A stretch of DNA of 64,000 nucleotides from positions 62,001 through 126,000 of the forward strand of contig JABTUC010000002.1 of the NCBI GenBank assembly GCA_015075545.1. The letters run 5' to 3'. The position numbers and the translations under genes are program-made. The notes below the pieces were generated by a model. That model made no database searches, had not been told where the DNA came from, and saw only the letters and a list, made by a program, of their open reading frames with translations. Positions within the stretch are counted from its first letter, which is position 1. Every line of letters starts with the position of its first letter. Shown in pieces: positions 54,834-63,546 of the stretch. The DNA is from Ideonella sp. GTDB taxonomy: Bacteria; Pseudomonadota; Gammaproteobacteria; Burkholderiales; Burkholderiaceae_C.

Positions 54834-56522
54834 ATGGAGAAGATCTGGCTGAAGCAGTACCCCGCGGGTGTGCCGGCGCAGATCCGGGTCGACCTCTATC
54901 CGTCGCTGGTGGCGTTGATGGAGGAGAGCTTCGGCAAGTACCGCAAGCTGCCGGCGTACTGGTTCATGGGCAAGGCGGTCGGCTTCGGTCAGATCGACGA
55001 TGCCTCGCGGGCCTTCGCCGCGTACCTGCAATCGCTCGGCATGGACAAGGGCGATCGCGTCGCGGTGATGCTGCCCAACGTGCCGCAGTACCCGGTGGCG
55101 GTGGCCGCGATCCTGCGTGCGGGTTACGTGGTGGTCAACGTCAACCCGCTGTACACGCCGCGCGAGCTGCAGCACCAGCTCACCGACTCGGGCGCCAAGG
55201 CGATCGTGATCCTGGAGAACTTCGCCGCCACGCTGGCGCAGGTGGCCGACGCCGTGCCCACCAAGCGGGTGGTGCTGGCGGCGATGGGCGACATGCTCGG
55301 CCTCGCCAAGGGCGCGCTCGTCAACTATGTCGTGCGCAAGGTGAAGAAGATGGTGCCGCCGTTCGCGCTGCCGCAGGCGGTGCGCTTCAACGATGCGTTG
55401 ACGCAAGGCCGCCGCCGCAGCTACACGCCACCGAAGATCGGCCCCGACGACATCGCGGTGCTGCAGTACACCGGCGGCACCACCGGGGTCAGCAAGGGCG
55501 CCGTGCTCTTGCATCGCAACCTGGTGGCCAACGTGCTGCAGTCCGAGGCGTGGTATCAGCCGGCGCTGAAGAAGATCCCGGCCGGCGAGCAGATCGTCAC
55601 CGTGTGCGCGCTGCCGCTGTACCACATCTTCGGCTTCAACACGAACATGATGCTCGGCATGCGCATGGGCGGCAGCAACATCCTGATCCCCAACCCGCGC
55701 GACATCCCGGCGGTGCTGAAGGAGCTGTCGAAGCAGAAGTTCCACAGCCTGCCGGCGGTCAATACGCTGTTCCTGGCACTGGCCAACCACCCGGACTTCG
55801 ACAAGGTCGACTGGAGTTCGCTGAAGATCAGCGTCGGCGGCGGCATGGCGGTGCAGCAGGCCACCGCGCGGCTTTGGCTCGAGAAGACCGGCTGCCCGAT
55901 CTGCGAAGGCTACGGCCTGTCGGAGACCAGCCCATCGGTCACCTGCAACCCGGTCGACTCCACCGCCTACTCGGGCAACATCGGCCTGCCGCTGCCCAAC
56001 ACCGAACTGGCGCTGCTCGACGACGATGGCCACGAGGTGCCGGCCGGCGCCGCCGGCGAGATCGCGATCCGCGGGCCGCAGGTGATGGCCGGCTACTGGC
56101 AGCGCCCCGAGGAGACCGCCAAGGTGATGACCGCCGACGGCTACTTCCGCAGCGGCGACATCGGCATGGTCGACGAGCGCGGCTACTTCCGAATCGTCGA
56201 CCGCAAGAAGGACATGATTCTCGTCAGCGGCTTCAACGTCTACCCCAACGAGATCGAAGACGTGCTGACGCAGATGCCCGGCGTGCTCGAGGCGGCGGCG
56301 GTGGGCATTGCCGACGCCAAGGCCGGCGAGGCGGTGAAAGTGGTGATCGTCAAGCGCGACCCCGCGCTCACCGAAGCCGACGTGCGCGCCTATTGCGAGG
56401 CCAACCTCACCGGCTACAAGCGGCCCAAGGTGGTGGAGTTCCGCAGCGATCTGCCCAAGACCCCGGTGGGCAAGGTGCTGCGCCGCGAGTTGCGCGACAA
56501 GCCGGTGGCCAAGGCGGCTTGA
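54834..56522 (+). CDS. fadD: Long-chain fatty acid-CoA ligase (FadD-like)
   Basis: 562-residue adenylate-forming enzyme that activates fatty acids to acyl-CoA. The P-loop signature YTGGTTGVSKGAVLLHRN, the A4/A5 region GYGLSETSP, the YFRSGDIGMVDERGYFRIVDRKKDMI block and the C-terminal lysine in PKTPVGKVLRRELRD are all present. The N-terminal MEKIWLKQYPAGVPAQI is characteristic of FadD. ATG 54834 is chosen because AGGAG (54821-54825) ends eight bases before it; the GTG at 54825 overlaps that site. No other beta-oxidation genes are adjacent. Confidence 0.93.
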   Translation: MEKIWLKQYPAGVPAQIRVDLYPSLVALMEESFGKYRKLPAYWFMGKAVGFGQIDDASRAFAAYLQSLGMDKGDRVAVMLPNVPQYPVAVAAILRAGYVVVNVNPLYTPRELQHQLTDSGAKAIVILENFAATLAQVADAVPTKRVVLAAMGDMLGLAKGALVNYVVRKVKKMVPPFALPQAVRFNDALTQGRRRSYTPPKIGPDDIAVLQYTGGTTGVSKGAVLLHRNLVANVLQSEAWYQPALKKIPAGEQIVTVCALPLYHIFGFNTNMMLGMRMGGSNILIPNPRDIPAVLKELSKQKFHSLPAVNTLFLALANHPDFDKVDWSSLKISVGGGMAVQQATARLWLEKTGCPICEGYGLSETSPSVTCNPVDSTAYSGNIGLPLPNTELALLDDDGHEVPAGAAGEIAIRGPQVMAGYWQRPEETAKVMTADGYFRSGDIGMVDERGYFRIVDRKKDMILVSGFNVYPNEIEDVLTQMPGVLEAAAVGIADAKAGEAVKVVIVKRDPALTEADVRAYCEANLTGYKRPKVVEFRSDLPKTPVGKVLRRELRDKPVAKAA

Positions 56523-56623
56523 TTCGCGCCGCCATCGGGCGCGCGCCTGCTCGAACGGCGGCGGCGAACCGGCCGCAGGCACCGCGGGCAGCGGTCGCGC
56601 TCTCGCGTGGGACACTGCGGGCC

Positions 56624-57346
56624 ATGCCGGCGCCGCGCATTCACGTCGATCAACCGCTGGCGCCCGGCATGGAGCTGGCGCTCGGCGCCCATGGCACACG
56701 CCACGTGCAGGTGCTGCGCCTGCAACCCGGCGACGCGCTGACGCTGTTCGACGGCCGCGGCGGCCAATGGGGCGGTGCGGTCGTCGCGATGTCGCGTCGC
56801 GAGGTGCGCGTGCGCACGCTGCAGCACGAGGCCATCGAGCGCGAGCTGCCGCTGCAGGTCACGCTGGCGGTCGGCATGCCGGCCAACGAGCGCATGGACA
56901 TCCTGCTCGAGAAGGCCACCGAGCTCGGCGCGACGGCGATCCAGCCGCTGGTGTGCGAGCGCTCGGTGCTGCGCGTGGCCGGCGAGCGCGCGCTGCGCAA
57001 GGCGGCGCACTGGCAGGCGGTGGCGGTGGCGGCGTGCGAGCAGTGCGGGCGCAATCGCGTGCCGGCGATCGGCGCACCGGTCGCCTTGGGCGACTGGCTG
57101 CCGACGGTCGAGGCCGGCGTTGCGTGCTGGTTGCTGTCGCTGGGCGAGGCGCAACCCTGGCCACCGGCACGTGGCGCGGCGACGCGCGTGGTGCTGCTCA
57201 GCGGCCCCGAGGGCGGCTTCACCGCGCAGGAGGAGGCGGCCGCACGCGCGGCCGGCTTCGTCGCCTGCTCACTGGGCGCGCGCGTGCTGCGCGCCGACAC
57301 CGCACCGCTGGCCGCGCTCGCCTGGCTGGCGCTGCAGTCCGCATGA
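56624..57346 (+). CDS. rsmE: 16S rRNA (uracil1498-N3)-methyltransferase RsmE
   Basis: 240-residue SPOUT-class methyltransferase that modifies U1498 in 16S rRNA. The N-terminal PUA-like domain (RIHVDQPLAPGMELALGAHGTRHVQVLRL) is followed by the SPOUT knot: KATELGATAIQPLVCERSV, EQCGRNRVPAIGAP, LLSGPEGGFTAQEEAAARAAGF and LGARVLRADTAPLAALA, the last two binding SAM. The start ATG 56624 has no strong ribosome-binding site. It stands between fadD and an MFS gene without obvious coupling. Confidence 0.95.
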   Translation: MPAPRIHVDQPLAPGMELALGAHGTRHVQVLRLQPGDALTLFDGRGGQWGGAVVAMSRREVRVRTLQHEAIERELPLQVTLAVGMPANERMDILLEKATELGATAIQPLVCERSVLRVAGERALRKAAHWQAVAVAACEQCGRNRVPAIGAPVALGDWLPTVEAGVACWLLSLGEAQPWPPARGAATRVVLLSGPEGGFTAQEEAAARAAGFVACSLGARVLRADTAPLAALAWLALQSA

Positions 57347-57419
57347 TCGACCCTTGCACCCGCCGCACCCGCTGCCGCCCCGAGGGGCGTGGCCGGCGTG
57401 CCGGTGACCCCGCGATGCC

Positions 57420-58592
57420 ATGAACCGCAACCTGCTGCTGCTGACCCTGTGCCAGGGCCTGTACTTCACCAACAACGTCACCTTCATCGCCATCAACGGC
57501 CTGGTCGGCTTGCAGCTCGCACCGCTGGGCTGGATGGCGACGCTGCCGATCATGGCCTACGTCGGCGGCGGTGCGCTGGCCGCACCGCTGGTGGCGCGCC
57601 ATCAGCGGCGCTTCGGTCGCAACCGCTGCTTCCAGATCGGCCTCGGCGTGGCGATCGTCTCGGCCGCGCTGTGCGCGCTGGCCGCCGCGACGCGCAGCTT
57701 CGCGCTGCTGGTCGGCGCGACCGTGCTGGCGGGCTACTACAACGCCAACGGCACGCTCTACCGCTTTGCCGCCATCGAGGTGGTCGGCGCTGCGTACAAG
57801 GAGCGCGCGATCTCGTGGGTGCTGGCCGGCGGCATTCTCGGCGGCGTGCTCGGCCCCAACCTCGCCGCCGCCACGCGCGACGTGCTGCCGCAGCCGTTCA
57901 CCGGCGCCTACGTGGCGCTGATCGGCGTGGCGCTGCTGGCCTGGGCGGTGATGCGGCGCATCGAGATCCCGCCGCTGCACGCGCCGGGCTCCACGGCCGC
58001 GGCCGGTCGGCCGGTGCGCGAGCTGGCGCGCCAGCCGACCTTCGTGGTGGCGATCGTCGCCGCGGCGCTCGGCTACGGCGTGATGAACCTGCTGATGGCC
58101 GCCACGCCGATCGCGATGCAGCAGTGCGGGCATCCGTTCTCTGCCGCGGCCCTGGTGCTCGAGGCGCACGTGCTGGCGATGTTCACGCCGAGCTTCTTCA
58201 CCGGCCACCTGATCAAGCGCTTCGGCGTGCTGCCGGTGATGGCGTGCGGCGCGCTGCTGTGCCTGGGCTGCGTGCTGTTCGCGTTGTCGGGCCAGGAGGT
58301 GATGCACTTCGTCGGCGCGCTGGCCACGCTCGGCGTGGGCTGGAACTTCCTCTACATCGGCGGCACCACGCTGTTTACCGAAACCTACCGCCCCGAGGAG
58401 CGCACCAGCGCGCAGGCGACGATGGACACCAGCGTGATGGCGACGATGGCCGTCACCTCGTTCAGCTCGGGCGCGCTGGTCACCACCGGCGGCTGGACGT
58501 GGATGAACCTCGGCTCGCTGGTGCCGCTGGCCGCGATGATGCTGGCGCTGGCGTGGCTGGCGCGCATCCGCTGGCGTGCGGCGGCAGCGTGA
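57420..58592 (+). CDS. MFS transporter of unknown substrate
   Basis: 390-residue membrane protein with 12 predicted segments in two halves of six. The MFS-type basic loop after TM2 is ARHQRRFGRNRCF, and TM5 has WVLAGGILGGVLGPNLA, the antiporter-like Gly/Pro motif. It has short termini and no accessory domain, and lies 73 bases after rsmE. Its intergenic leader contains a CCCCGAGGGG hairpin similar to those in the nar operon. The substrate is not predictable from the context. Confidence 0.85.
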   Translation: MNRNLLLLTLCQGLYFTNNVTFIAINGLVGLQLAPLGWMATLPIMAYVGGGALAAPLVARHQRRFGRNRCFQIGLGVAIVSAALCALAAATRSFALLVGATVLAGYYNANGTLYRFAAIEVVGAAYKERAISWVLAGGILGGVLGPNLAAATRDVLPQPFTGAYVALIGVALLAWAVMRRIEIPPLHAPGSTAAAGRPVRELARQPTFVVAIVAAALGYGVMNLLMAATPIAMQQCGHPFSAAALVLEAHVLAMFTPSFFTGHLIKRFGVLPVMACGALLCLGCVLFALSGQEVMHFVGALATLGVGWNFLYIGGTTLFTETYRPEERTSAQATMDTSVMATMAVTSFSSGALVTTGGWTWMNLGSLVPLAAMMLALAWLARIRWRAAAA

Positions 58593-58668
58593 GTTCGCCT
58601 CTGGCGGGCGACGCCTGGCCCGAGCGACAGCGAGGCCTAGAATCGTCCGACATCGCTCGGAGGTGACC

Positions 58669-59091
58669 ATGGGTTTGCTCGATTCGGTGCTCGGTCAGGT
58701 GCTCGGCGGCGCACCAGGCGGTGCCTCGGCCGGCGGCGGCAACGCCGCGCTGCTGCAGGCGGTGCTCGGCATGCTCGGCAACGATGCGCCCGGCGGTGGC
58801 TTGGGCGGCTTGATCGCCGGCTTCGAGCGCAGCGGTCTGGGCAACGTGATCGGGTCGTGGATCTCGAACGGCCAGAATCAGCCGATCTCGGCCGATCAGC
58901 TCGGTCAGGTGCTGGGCTCCGACGCGCTCGGCGCTCTGACACGACAGTTCGGCGGACAGTCAGACGACCTGCTCGGCCAACTGGCGCAGATGCTGCCGCA
59001 GGTGATCGACAAGCTGACCCCGCACGGCCAGGTACCCGCCGCCGGGCTCGGCAGCACGGGCGACCTGCTGGGCATGCTCGGGCCGCGCTGA
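58669..59091 (+). CDS. YidB-like (DUF937) protein
   Basis: 140-residue Gly/Leu-rich protein with the DUF937 layout: MGLLDSVLGQVLGG at the start, then LLQAVLGMLGN, GLGGLIAGFERSGLGNVIGSWISNGQNQPIS and DLLGQLAQMLPQVIDKLTPHG. The SWISNGQNQPISxxQLxxVLG block is the most conserved part of the family. It has no signal peptide or membrane segment; the function is unknown. GGAGG seven bases before the ATG makes the start secure. It is convergent with the methyltransferase gene. Confidence 0.88.
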   Translation: MGLLDSVLGQVLGGAPGGASAGGGNAALLQAVLGMLGNDAPGGGLGGLIAGFERSGLGNVIGSWISNGQNQPISADQLGQVLGSDALGALTRQFGGQSDDLLGQLAQMLPQVIDKLTPHGQVPAAGLGSTGDLLGMLGPR

Positions 59092-59101
59092 GGCGCTGCG
59101 G

Positions 59102-60388
59102 TCAGGGCGCTGCGGCGCGCTCGCGCATCGCGCCGGCGACGATGTCGAAGCGGAACAGCCGGCATTCGATCGGTCCGTTCCACAGCGGCACGCGGCGCGA
59201 CTCCTGCAGGCGCATCAGCGTCGGCAGCTTGGGGTCGGGGCTCAGCACCCAGGCGGTCCAGCCGGCGTAGTGGCGCTTCCAGTGCGCCGCCAGCGCGGCG
59301 AAGAAGCTGCGCATGTCGGGCGCGCCCTGCACCTGCTCGCGCGCCGGCCGCGGCGCGGCGCCGCGGCCCTTGGGCGCCAGCCGCTCGCCGTACGGCGGGT
59401 TGAGCACCATCGTGCCGCGTGCCGCCGGGGGCGGGCGCTGCAGCATGTCGCCGGCCTTGAACTCGATCGCCTGCGCGACGCCGGCGCGTTCGGCGTGACG
59501 CCGCGCGAAGTCGGTCATGCGAAACGAGACGTCGCCGGCGAAGATCGGCACCGCGGCGGCATGCACGCGCGCCTTGGCCGCACCGACCATGTCGCGCCAC
59601 GCGGCGCCGTGGTCGCGAAACGGCTGCAGCCGCTCGAAGGCGAAGCGGCGCGCCAGGCCGGGGGCGCGATCGCAAGCGATGTGTGCCGCCTCGATGGCGA
59701 TCGTGCCGGAGCCGCAGCACGGGTCGAGCAGCGCACCGTCGTCGGCGCGGCCGCGCCAGCCGGCGGCCGCCAGCAGCGCAGCGGCCAGCGTCTCCTTCAA
59801 CGGCGCATCGCCCGCCTGCGCGTCGCGCCAGCTGCGCTTGAACAGCGGCACGCCGGAGGTGTCCACATACAGCGACGCCTGGTTGCCTTCCAGGTGCAGC
59901 ACCAGCGAGAGGTCGGGGTCGCGCGTGTCCACATCGGGCCGCGCGCCGGCGGCCTCGCGCAGCGCGTCGCAGACCGCGTCCTTGATGCGCAGCGAGGCGA
60001 AGTTCAGGCTCTTCAGCGGCGCCGCGCGCGCCGTGGTGTCGACGCGCAGCGTCTGCCGCGGCGTGATCCAGTCGCCCCAGCGCACCGCACGCGCCAGCGC
60101 GTAGAGATCGTCCTCGCTGCGGTAGTGCGCTGCGGCCACTCGCGACAGCACGCGCTGCGCGAGCCGGCTCTCCAGGTTCAGCCGCATCGCCAGGGCCGCA
60201 TCGCCGCGCAGCGCCACGCCGCCGCGGCCGACTTCGACCGCCAGGCCAGCGAGCTTCGAGGCCTCCTCGGCGAGCAGCGGCTCGACGCCGGCCGCGCAAG
60301 GCAGGAACAGCTCGAACGCCGAAGACGCGGTCTTCCCCGCAGGCGGTGCATCGCCGCCTCGCCGGGAGAGCGGTCGCGCGCCGCTCAC
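59102..60388 (-). CDS. THUMP-domain 23S rRNA guanine-N2 methyltransferase (RlmL N-terminal-like)
   Basis: 428-residue class I methyltransferase. An N-terminal ferredoxin-like/THUMP region (FELFLPCAAGVEPLLAEEASKLAG, then VDTRDPDLSLVLHLEGNQASLYVDTSG) precedes the Rossmann domain with DPCCGSGTIAIEAAHIA and the catalytic VLNPPYGERL. This equals the RlmL half of E. coli RlmKL (m2G2445), without the RlmK half. The start is GTG 60388, whose GTGA overlaps the rpoN stop codon by four bases, implying translational coupling to the sigma factor gene. Confidence 0.9.
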   Translation of the reverse strand: MSGARPLSRRGGDAPPAGKTASSAFELFLPCAAGVEPLLAEEASKLAGLAVEVGRGGVALRGDAALAMRLNLESRLAQRVLSRVAAAHYRSEDDLYALARAVRWGDWITPRQTLRVDTTARAAPLKSLNFASLRIKDAVCDALREAAGARPDVDTRDPDLSLVLHLEGNQASLYVDTSGVPLFKRSWRDAQAGDAPLKETLAAALLAAAGWRGRADDGALLDPCCGSGTIAIEAAHIACDRAPGLARRFAFERLQPFRDHGAAWRDMVGAAKARVHAAAVPIFAGDVSFRMTDFARRHAERAGVAQAIEFKAGDMLQRPPPAARGTMVLNPPYGERLAPKGRGAAPRPAREQVQGAPDMRSFFAALAAHWKRHYAGWTAWVLSPDPKLPTLMRLQESRRVPLWNGPIECRLFRFDIVAGAMRERAAAP

Positions 60389-61902
60389 AGCGACTTGCGC
60401 AGGTTGGCCGGCGCGATCTTCAGCGCCTCCCGATACTTGGCCACCGTGCGCCGGGCCACCTGGATGCCCTGCTCCGACAGCATCTGCGCCAACTGGCCGT
60501 CGGACAGCGGCGCCTTGGCGTCCTCGGCGGCGACGAACTGGCGCAACAGCGCGCGCACCGCGGTGCTCGAGGCATTGCCGCCGGCGTCGGTGGCGAGCGA
60601 CGAGCCGAAGAAGTACTTCAGCTCGAAGGTGCCGAACGGCGTGGCCATGTACTTGGCGGTGGTGACGCGCGAGATCGTCGACTCGTGCAGGCCGAGTTCG
60701 TCGGCGATCTCGCGCAGCACCAGCGGCTTCATCGCGATCGCGCCGTGCGCGAGGAAGCCCTTCTGCCGCCCGACGATCGCCTGCGACACGCGCACGATGG
60801 TATCGAAGCGCTGCTGGATGTTCTTGACGAACCAGCGCGCCTCCTGCAGCCGCGCGCCGAGTCCCGCTGCGCTGCCGTTGCGCTGGCCGCGGATCGCCTG
60901 AGCGTAGAGGTCGTTGATGCGCAGCTTGGGCATCACGTCGGGGTTGAGCACCACCGTCCAGCCGCGGCCGGCGCGCTGGACGATGACGTCGGGCACGACG
61001 ACGGCGGCCTCGTCGTGGCCGAACGCGCGGCCGGGCTTGGGATCGCAGCGCACGATCAGCTCGCGCGCCTCGCGCAGCAGCGACTCGCCGGCGCCGGTGA
61101 GCGCGGCGAGTTTCTTGAGATCGCGCCGGGCCAGCAGGTCGAGATGCCGGCGGCAGATGGTGGCGGCCAGCTCGTGGGCCGGGGTCTGTGCCGCGGCGCG
61201 AAGCTGCAGCACCAGGCACTCGGCCAGATCGCGCGCGCCGACCCCCGCGGGATCGAGGCTCTGCAGCCATTTGAGCGCGCACTGCAGGCGCTCGAGCAGC
61301 TCGGTGCCGTCGCTGCTCGCGCCGGCCGCGCCGAGGCGCTCGGCGATCTCCTCCAGCGGATCGGCGAGGTAGCCGTCGGCGTCGAGCGACTCGATCAGTG
61401 CCCACAGCGCCGCACGGTCTTCGGCCGACAGTCGCATCAGCGCCAACTGGCCGCGCAGGTGGTCTTGCAGCGATGGCGCACCGGCGGTTCGATCGTGCGC
61501 CTCCTGGTCATCGTCGGAGGCGCTCGCGGCGCCGGGCGTGGCGGGCAGTTCGCGGATGCCGTCGAAGTCGTCGCCCTCGATGCCGTTGTCCCAGTCGCGG
61601 CGCTCGATGCTGTCGAAATCGGTGGTGTCGATGCCCCGGGCCTCGTCGCCGTCGAGCGCGGCCTCGTCGCGCTCGAACGCGGTGTCGACGGCCTCGGGAG
61701 GCGCTTCGGCGCCGGCAGCGCGCTCCGGCGCCTCTGCGGCAGTGCCCTCCTCGTCGGCCTCGAGAAACGGGTTCTGGTCGAGCATCTGCTCGACCTCCTG
61801 CTGCAGCTCGAGCGTCGACAACTGCAGCAGGCGGATCGACTGCTGCAGCTGCGGCGTCAGCGCCAGATGCTGCGACAGCCTGACCTGGAGCGAGGGCTTC
61901 AT
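60385..61902 (-). CDS. rpoN: RNA polymerase sigma-54 factor RpoN
   Basis: 505-residue sigma-54. Region I starts MKPSLQVRLSQHLALTPQLQQSIRLLQLS; an acidic region II (residues about 50-125) follows; region III contains the core-binding part and the helix-turn-helix LHESTISRVTTAKYMATPFG; the RpoN box ARRTVAKYRE is near the C-terminus. It lies 11 bases after lptB and overlaps the methyltransferase start. It would recognise the -24/-12 promoter found before the pilin gene in this same window. Confidence 0.97.
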   Translation of the reverse strand: MKPSLQVRLSQHLALTPQLQQSIRLLQLSTLELQQEVEQMLDQNPFLEADEEGTAAEAPERAAGAEAPPEAVDTAFERDEAALDGDEARGIDTTDFDSIERRDWDNGIEGDDFDGIRELPATPGAASASDDDQEAHDRTAGAPSLQDHLRGQLALMRLSAEDRAALWALIESLDADGYLADPLEEIAERLGAAGASSDGTELLERLQCALKWLQSLDPAGVGARDLAECLVLQLRAAAQTPAHELAATICRRHLDLLARRDLKKLAALTGAGESLLREARELIVRCDPKPGRAFGHDEAAVVVPDVIVQRAGRGWTVVLNPDVMPKLRINDLYAQAIRGQRNGSAAGLGARLQEARWFVKNIQQRFDTIVRVSQAIVGRQKGFLAHGAIAMKPLVLREIADELGLHESTISRVTTAKYMATPFGTFELKYFFGSSLATDAGGNASSTAVRALLRQFVAAEDAKAPLSDGQLAQMLSEQGIQVARRTVAKYREALKIAPANLRKSL

Positions 61903-61913
61903 CGTCGGCTCGG

Positions 61914-62750
61914 CTACATGCGGAAGTGCTCGCCGAGGTAGACGCGGCGCACGTCGGCGTTCTCGACGATCTGCTGCGGCGTGCCTTCGGCGAGCACGCG
62001 GCCGTCGCTGATGATGTAGGCGCGGTCGCAGATGCCGAGCATCTCGCGCACGTTGTGGTCGGTGATCAGCACGCCGATGCCGCGGCCCTTCAGGAAACCG
62101 ATGATGCGCTGGATCTCGATCACCGCGATCGGGTCGACGCCGGCGAACGGCTCGTCGAGCAGGATGAAGCGCGGCTGCGTCGCCAGTGCGCGCGCGATCT
62201 CCACGCGCCGCCGTTCGCCGCCCGACAGCGCCGGCGCCGGCGAGTCGCGCAGCTTGTCGATGCTGAGGTCGCGCAGCAGCTGCTCGAGCCGGTGCTCGAT
62301 CTCGGCATCGCGCAGCGCGCGTCCGTCGGGCCCGCGCTGCAGCTCGAGCACCGCGCGGATGTTCTCCTGCACCGTGAGCTTGCGGAAGATCGACGCCTCC
62401 TGCGGCAGGTACGACAAACCCAGCCGCGCCCGCCGATGGATCGGCTTGTGCTGCACCGGGCGGCCGTCGATGCGGATCTCGCCGGCGTCGGCTCGTATCA
62501 GCCCGACCACCATGTAGAAGGTGGTCGTCTTGCCGGCGCCGTTGGGGCCGAGCAGCCCCACCACCTCGCCGCCGCCGACGGCCAGATGCACGTCGTCGAC
62601 GACGCGGCGCGAGCCGAACGATTTCTGCAGCCCGGTGACCTCGAGGCGGCTGCTCGGGGTGGCGGCCGGCGTGGCGGCGCCGGTGCGCGCCGGCGCGGGC
62701 TCGCCGGCCGCACGCTCGATCGCCGCCGTGCCCTCGAACGGCAGGTTCAA
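61914..62750 (-). CDS. lptB: LPS export ABC transporter ATPase LptB
   Basis: 278-residue ATPase powering LPS extraction by LptFG. Walker [11 protein letters not shown]-loop [14 protein letters not shown], signature [15 protein letters not shown], Walker [14 protein letters not shown] and H-loop [10 protein letters not shown] are intact. A 35-residue Ala/Pro-rich N-terminal extension precedes the conserved core, longer than in E. coli LptB (241 residues). It overlaps the lptA stop by four bases (ATGA) and is followed by rpoN, the conserved lptA-lptB-rpoN order. Confidence 0.96.
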   Translation of the reverse strand: MNLPFEGTAAIERAAGEPAPARTGAATPAATPSSRLEVTGLQKSFGSRRVVDDVHLAVGGGEVVGLLGPNGAGKTTTFYMVVGLIRADAGEIRIDGRPVQHKPIHRRARLGLSYLPQEASIFRKLTVQENIRAVLELQRGPDGRALRDAEIEHRLEQLLRDLSIDKLRDSPAPALSGGERRRVEIARALATQPRFILLDEPFAGVDPIAVIEIQRIIGFLKGRGIGVLITDHNVREMLGICDRAYIISDGRVLAEGTPQQIVENADVRRVYLGEHFRM

Positions 62751-63391
62751 CGGCGCTCCCCGAGCAGCGTGCTCGGCTGCAGTGGTGTCGCCGCCGCCGC
62801 ACTGCCGGCGGCCGATGCCGCTTCGGCGCGCGGACTCAGCACCGCGCGCACGCGTCCGCTCGGGTTGCTCGGCGTCGCGGCCCCGCCTTGCACGCTGAAA
62901 AGCTCGGCGGCGTTGTCCCAGACGATCACGCTGCCCTGGATGTCTTCGGCCGGCTGACCGCCTCGCAGGCGGCGCACCTGCGCGTTGCCGGTGAAGCGAA
63001 GCGTGTCGGTGCGCGCGTCGTATTCGATCCGCTCGGCGCTGCCTTCGAGCTCTTCCTCACCGCCGTCGCGCCGCTGCCGATACGTGGCGGGCTTGGCCGC
63101 CGTGCCGATCGCGGTGGCGGTGCGGTAGCCGTCGGGCAGTTCGCGCAGCTCGACGCGGTCGGCGCGGATGACCAGCGTGCCCTGGGCGATCACCACGTTG
63201 CCGCTGCAGATGCTGACCTGCCGAACCAGATCCACCGTGCACGGCCGGTCGGCTTCCATCGTCAGCGGCTTGGTACGGTCGCTGCGCTCGGCGGCTGCCG
63301 ACCAGGCGACCATCAGGCTCAGCAGCCCGACTCCGGCGGCAGCCCAGCGCCGGCGAAGCGGCCAGAGGAGGCAAGTAGAGCAGCTCGGCAT
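62747..63391 (-). CDS. lptA: LPS transport periplasmic protein LptA
   Basis: 214-residue OstA/LptA-family protein forming the periplasmic LPS bridge. A signal peptide ([20 protein letters not shown]) leads into the beta-jellyroll: [45 protein letters not shown] (in part), [21 protein letters not shown] and [15 protein letters not shown]. Its C-terminal 40 residues are low-complexity. The gene that usually precedes it, lptC, is not upstream here; dsbA is. Confidence 0.93.
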   Translation of the reverse strand: MPSCSTCLLWPLRRRWAAAGVGLLSLMVAWSAAAERSDRTKPLTMEADRPCTVDLVRQVSICSGNVVIAQGTLVIRADRVELRELPDGYRTATAIGTAAKPATYRQRRDGGEEELEGSAERIEYDARTDTLRFTGNAQVRRLRGGQPAEDIQGSVIVWDNAAELFSVQGGAATPSNPSGRVRAVLSPRAEAASAAGSAAAATPLQPSTLLGERR

Positions 63392-63514
63392 GGCTCGGCA
63401 CAGAACTTGCAGGCCATTCTAGGCTCCGGTCGTCGAACCAGAAAGGCCGCGATGAGGCGAAATGCGCCAAACCGCTCGCCGCGGTGCCGCCTCGTCCGCA
63501 GGCAGCCCCCTGAC

Positions 63515-63536
63515 GAAGCCCGGCTCGCCGGACTTC
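63515..63536 (-). terminator. Hairpin after dsbA
   Basis: On the minus strand GAAGTCCGG-CGAG-CCGGGCTTC forms a 9-bp stem with one G-T pair, 11 bases beyond the dsbA stop codon. It lacks a T-run but is suitably placed to separate dsbA from the lpt-rpoN unit. Confidence 0.45.
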
Positions 63537-63546
63537 GCTGCAGGCA

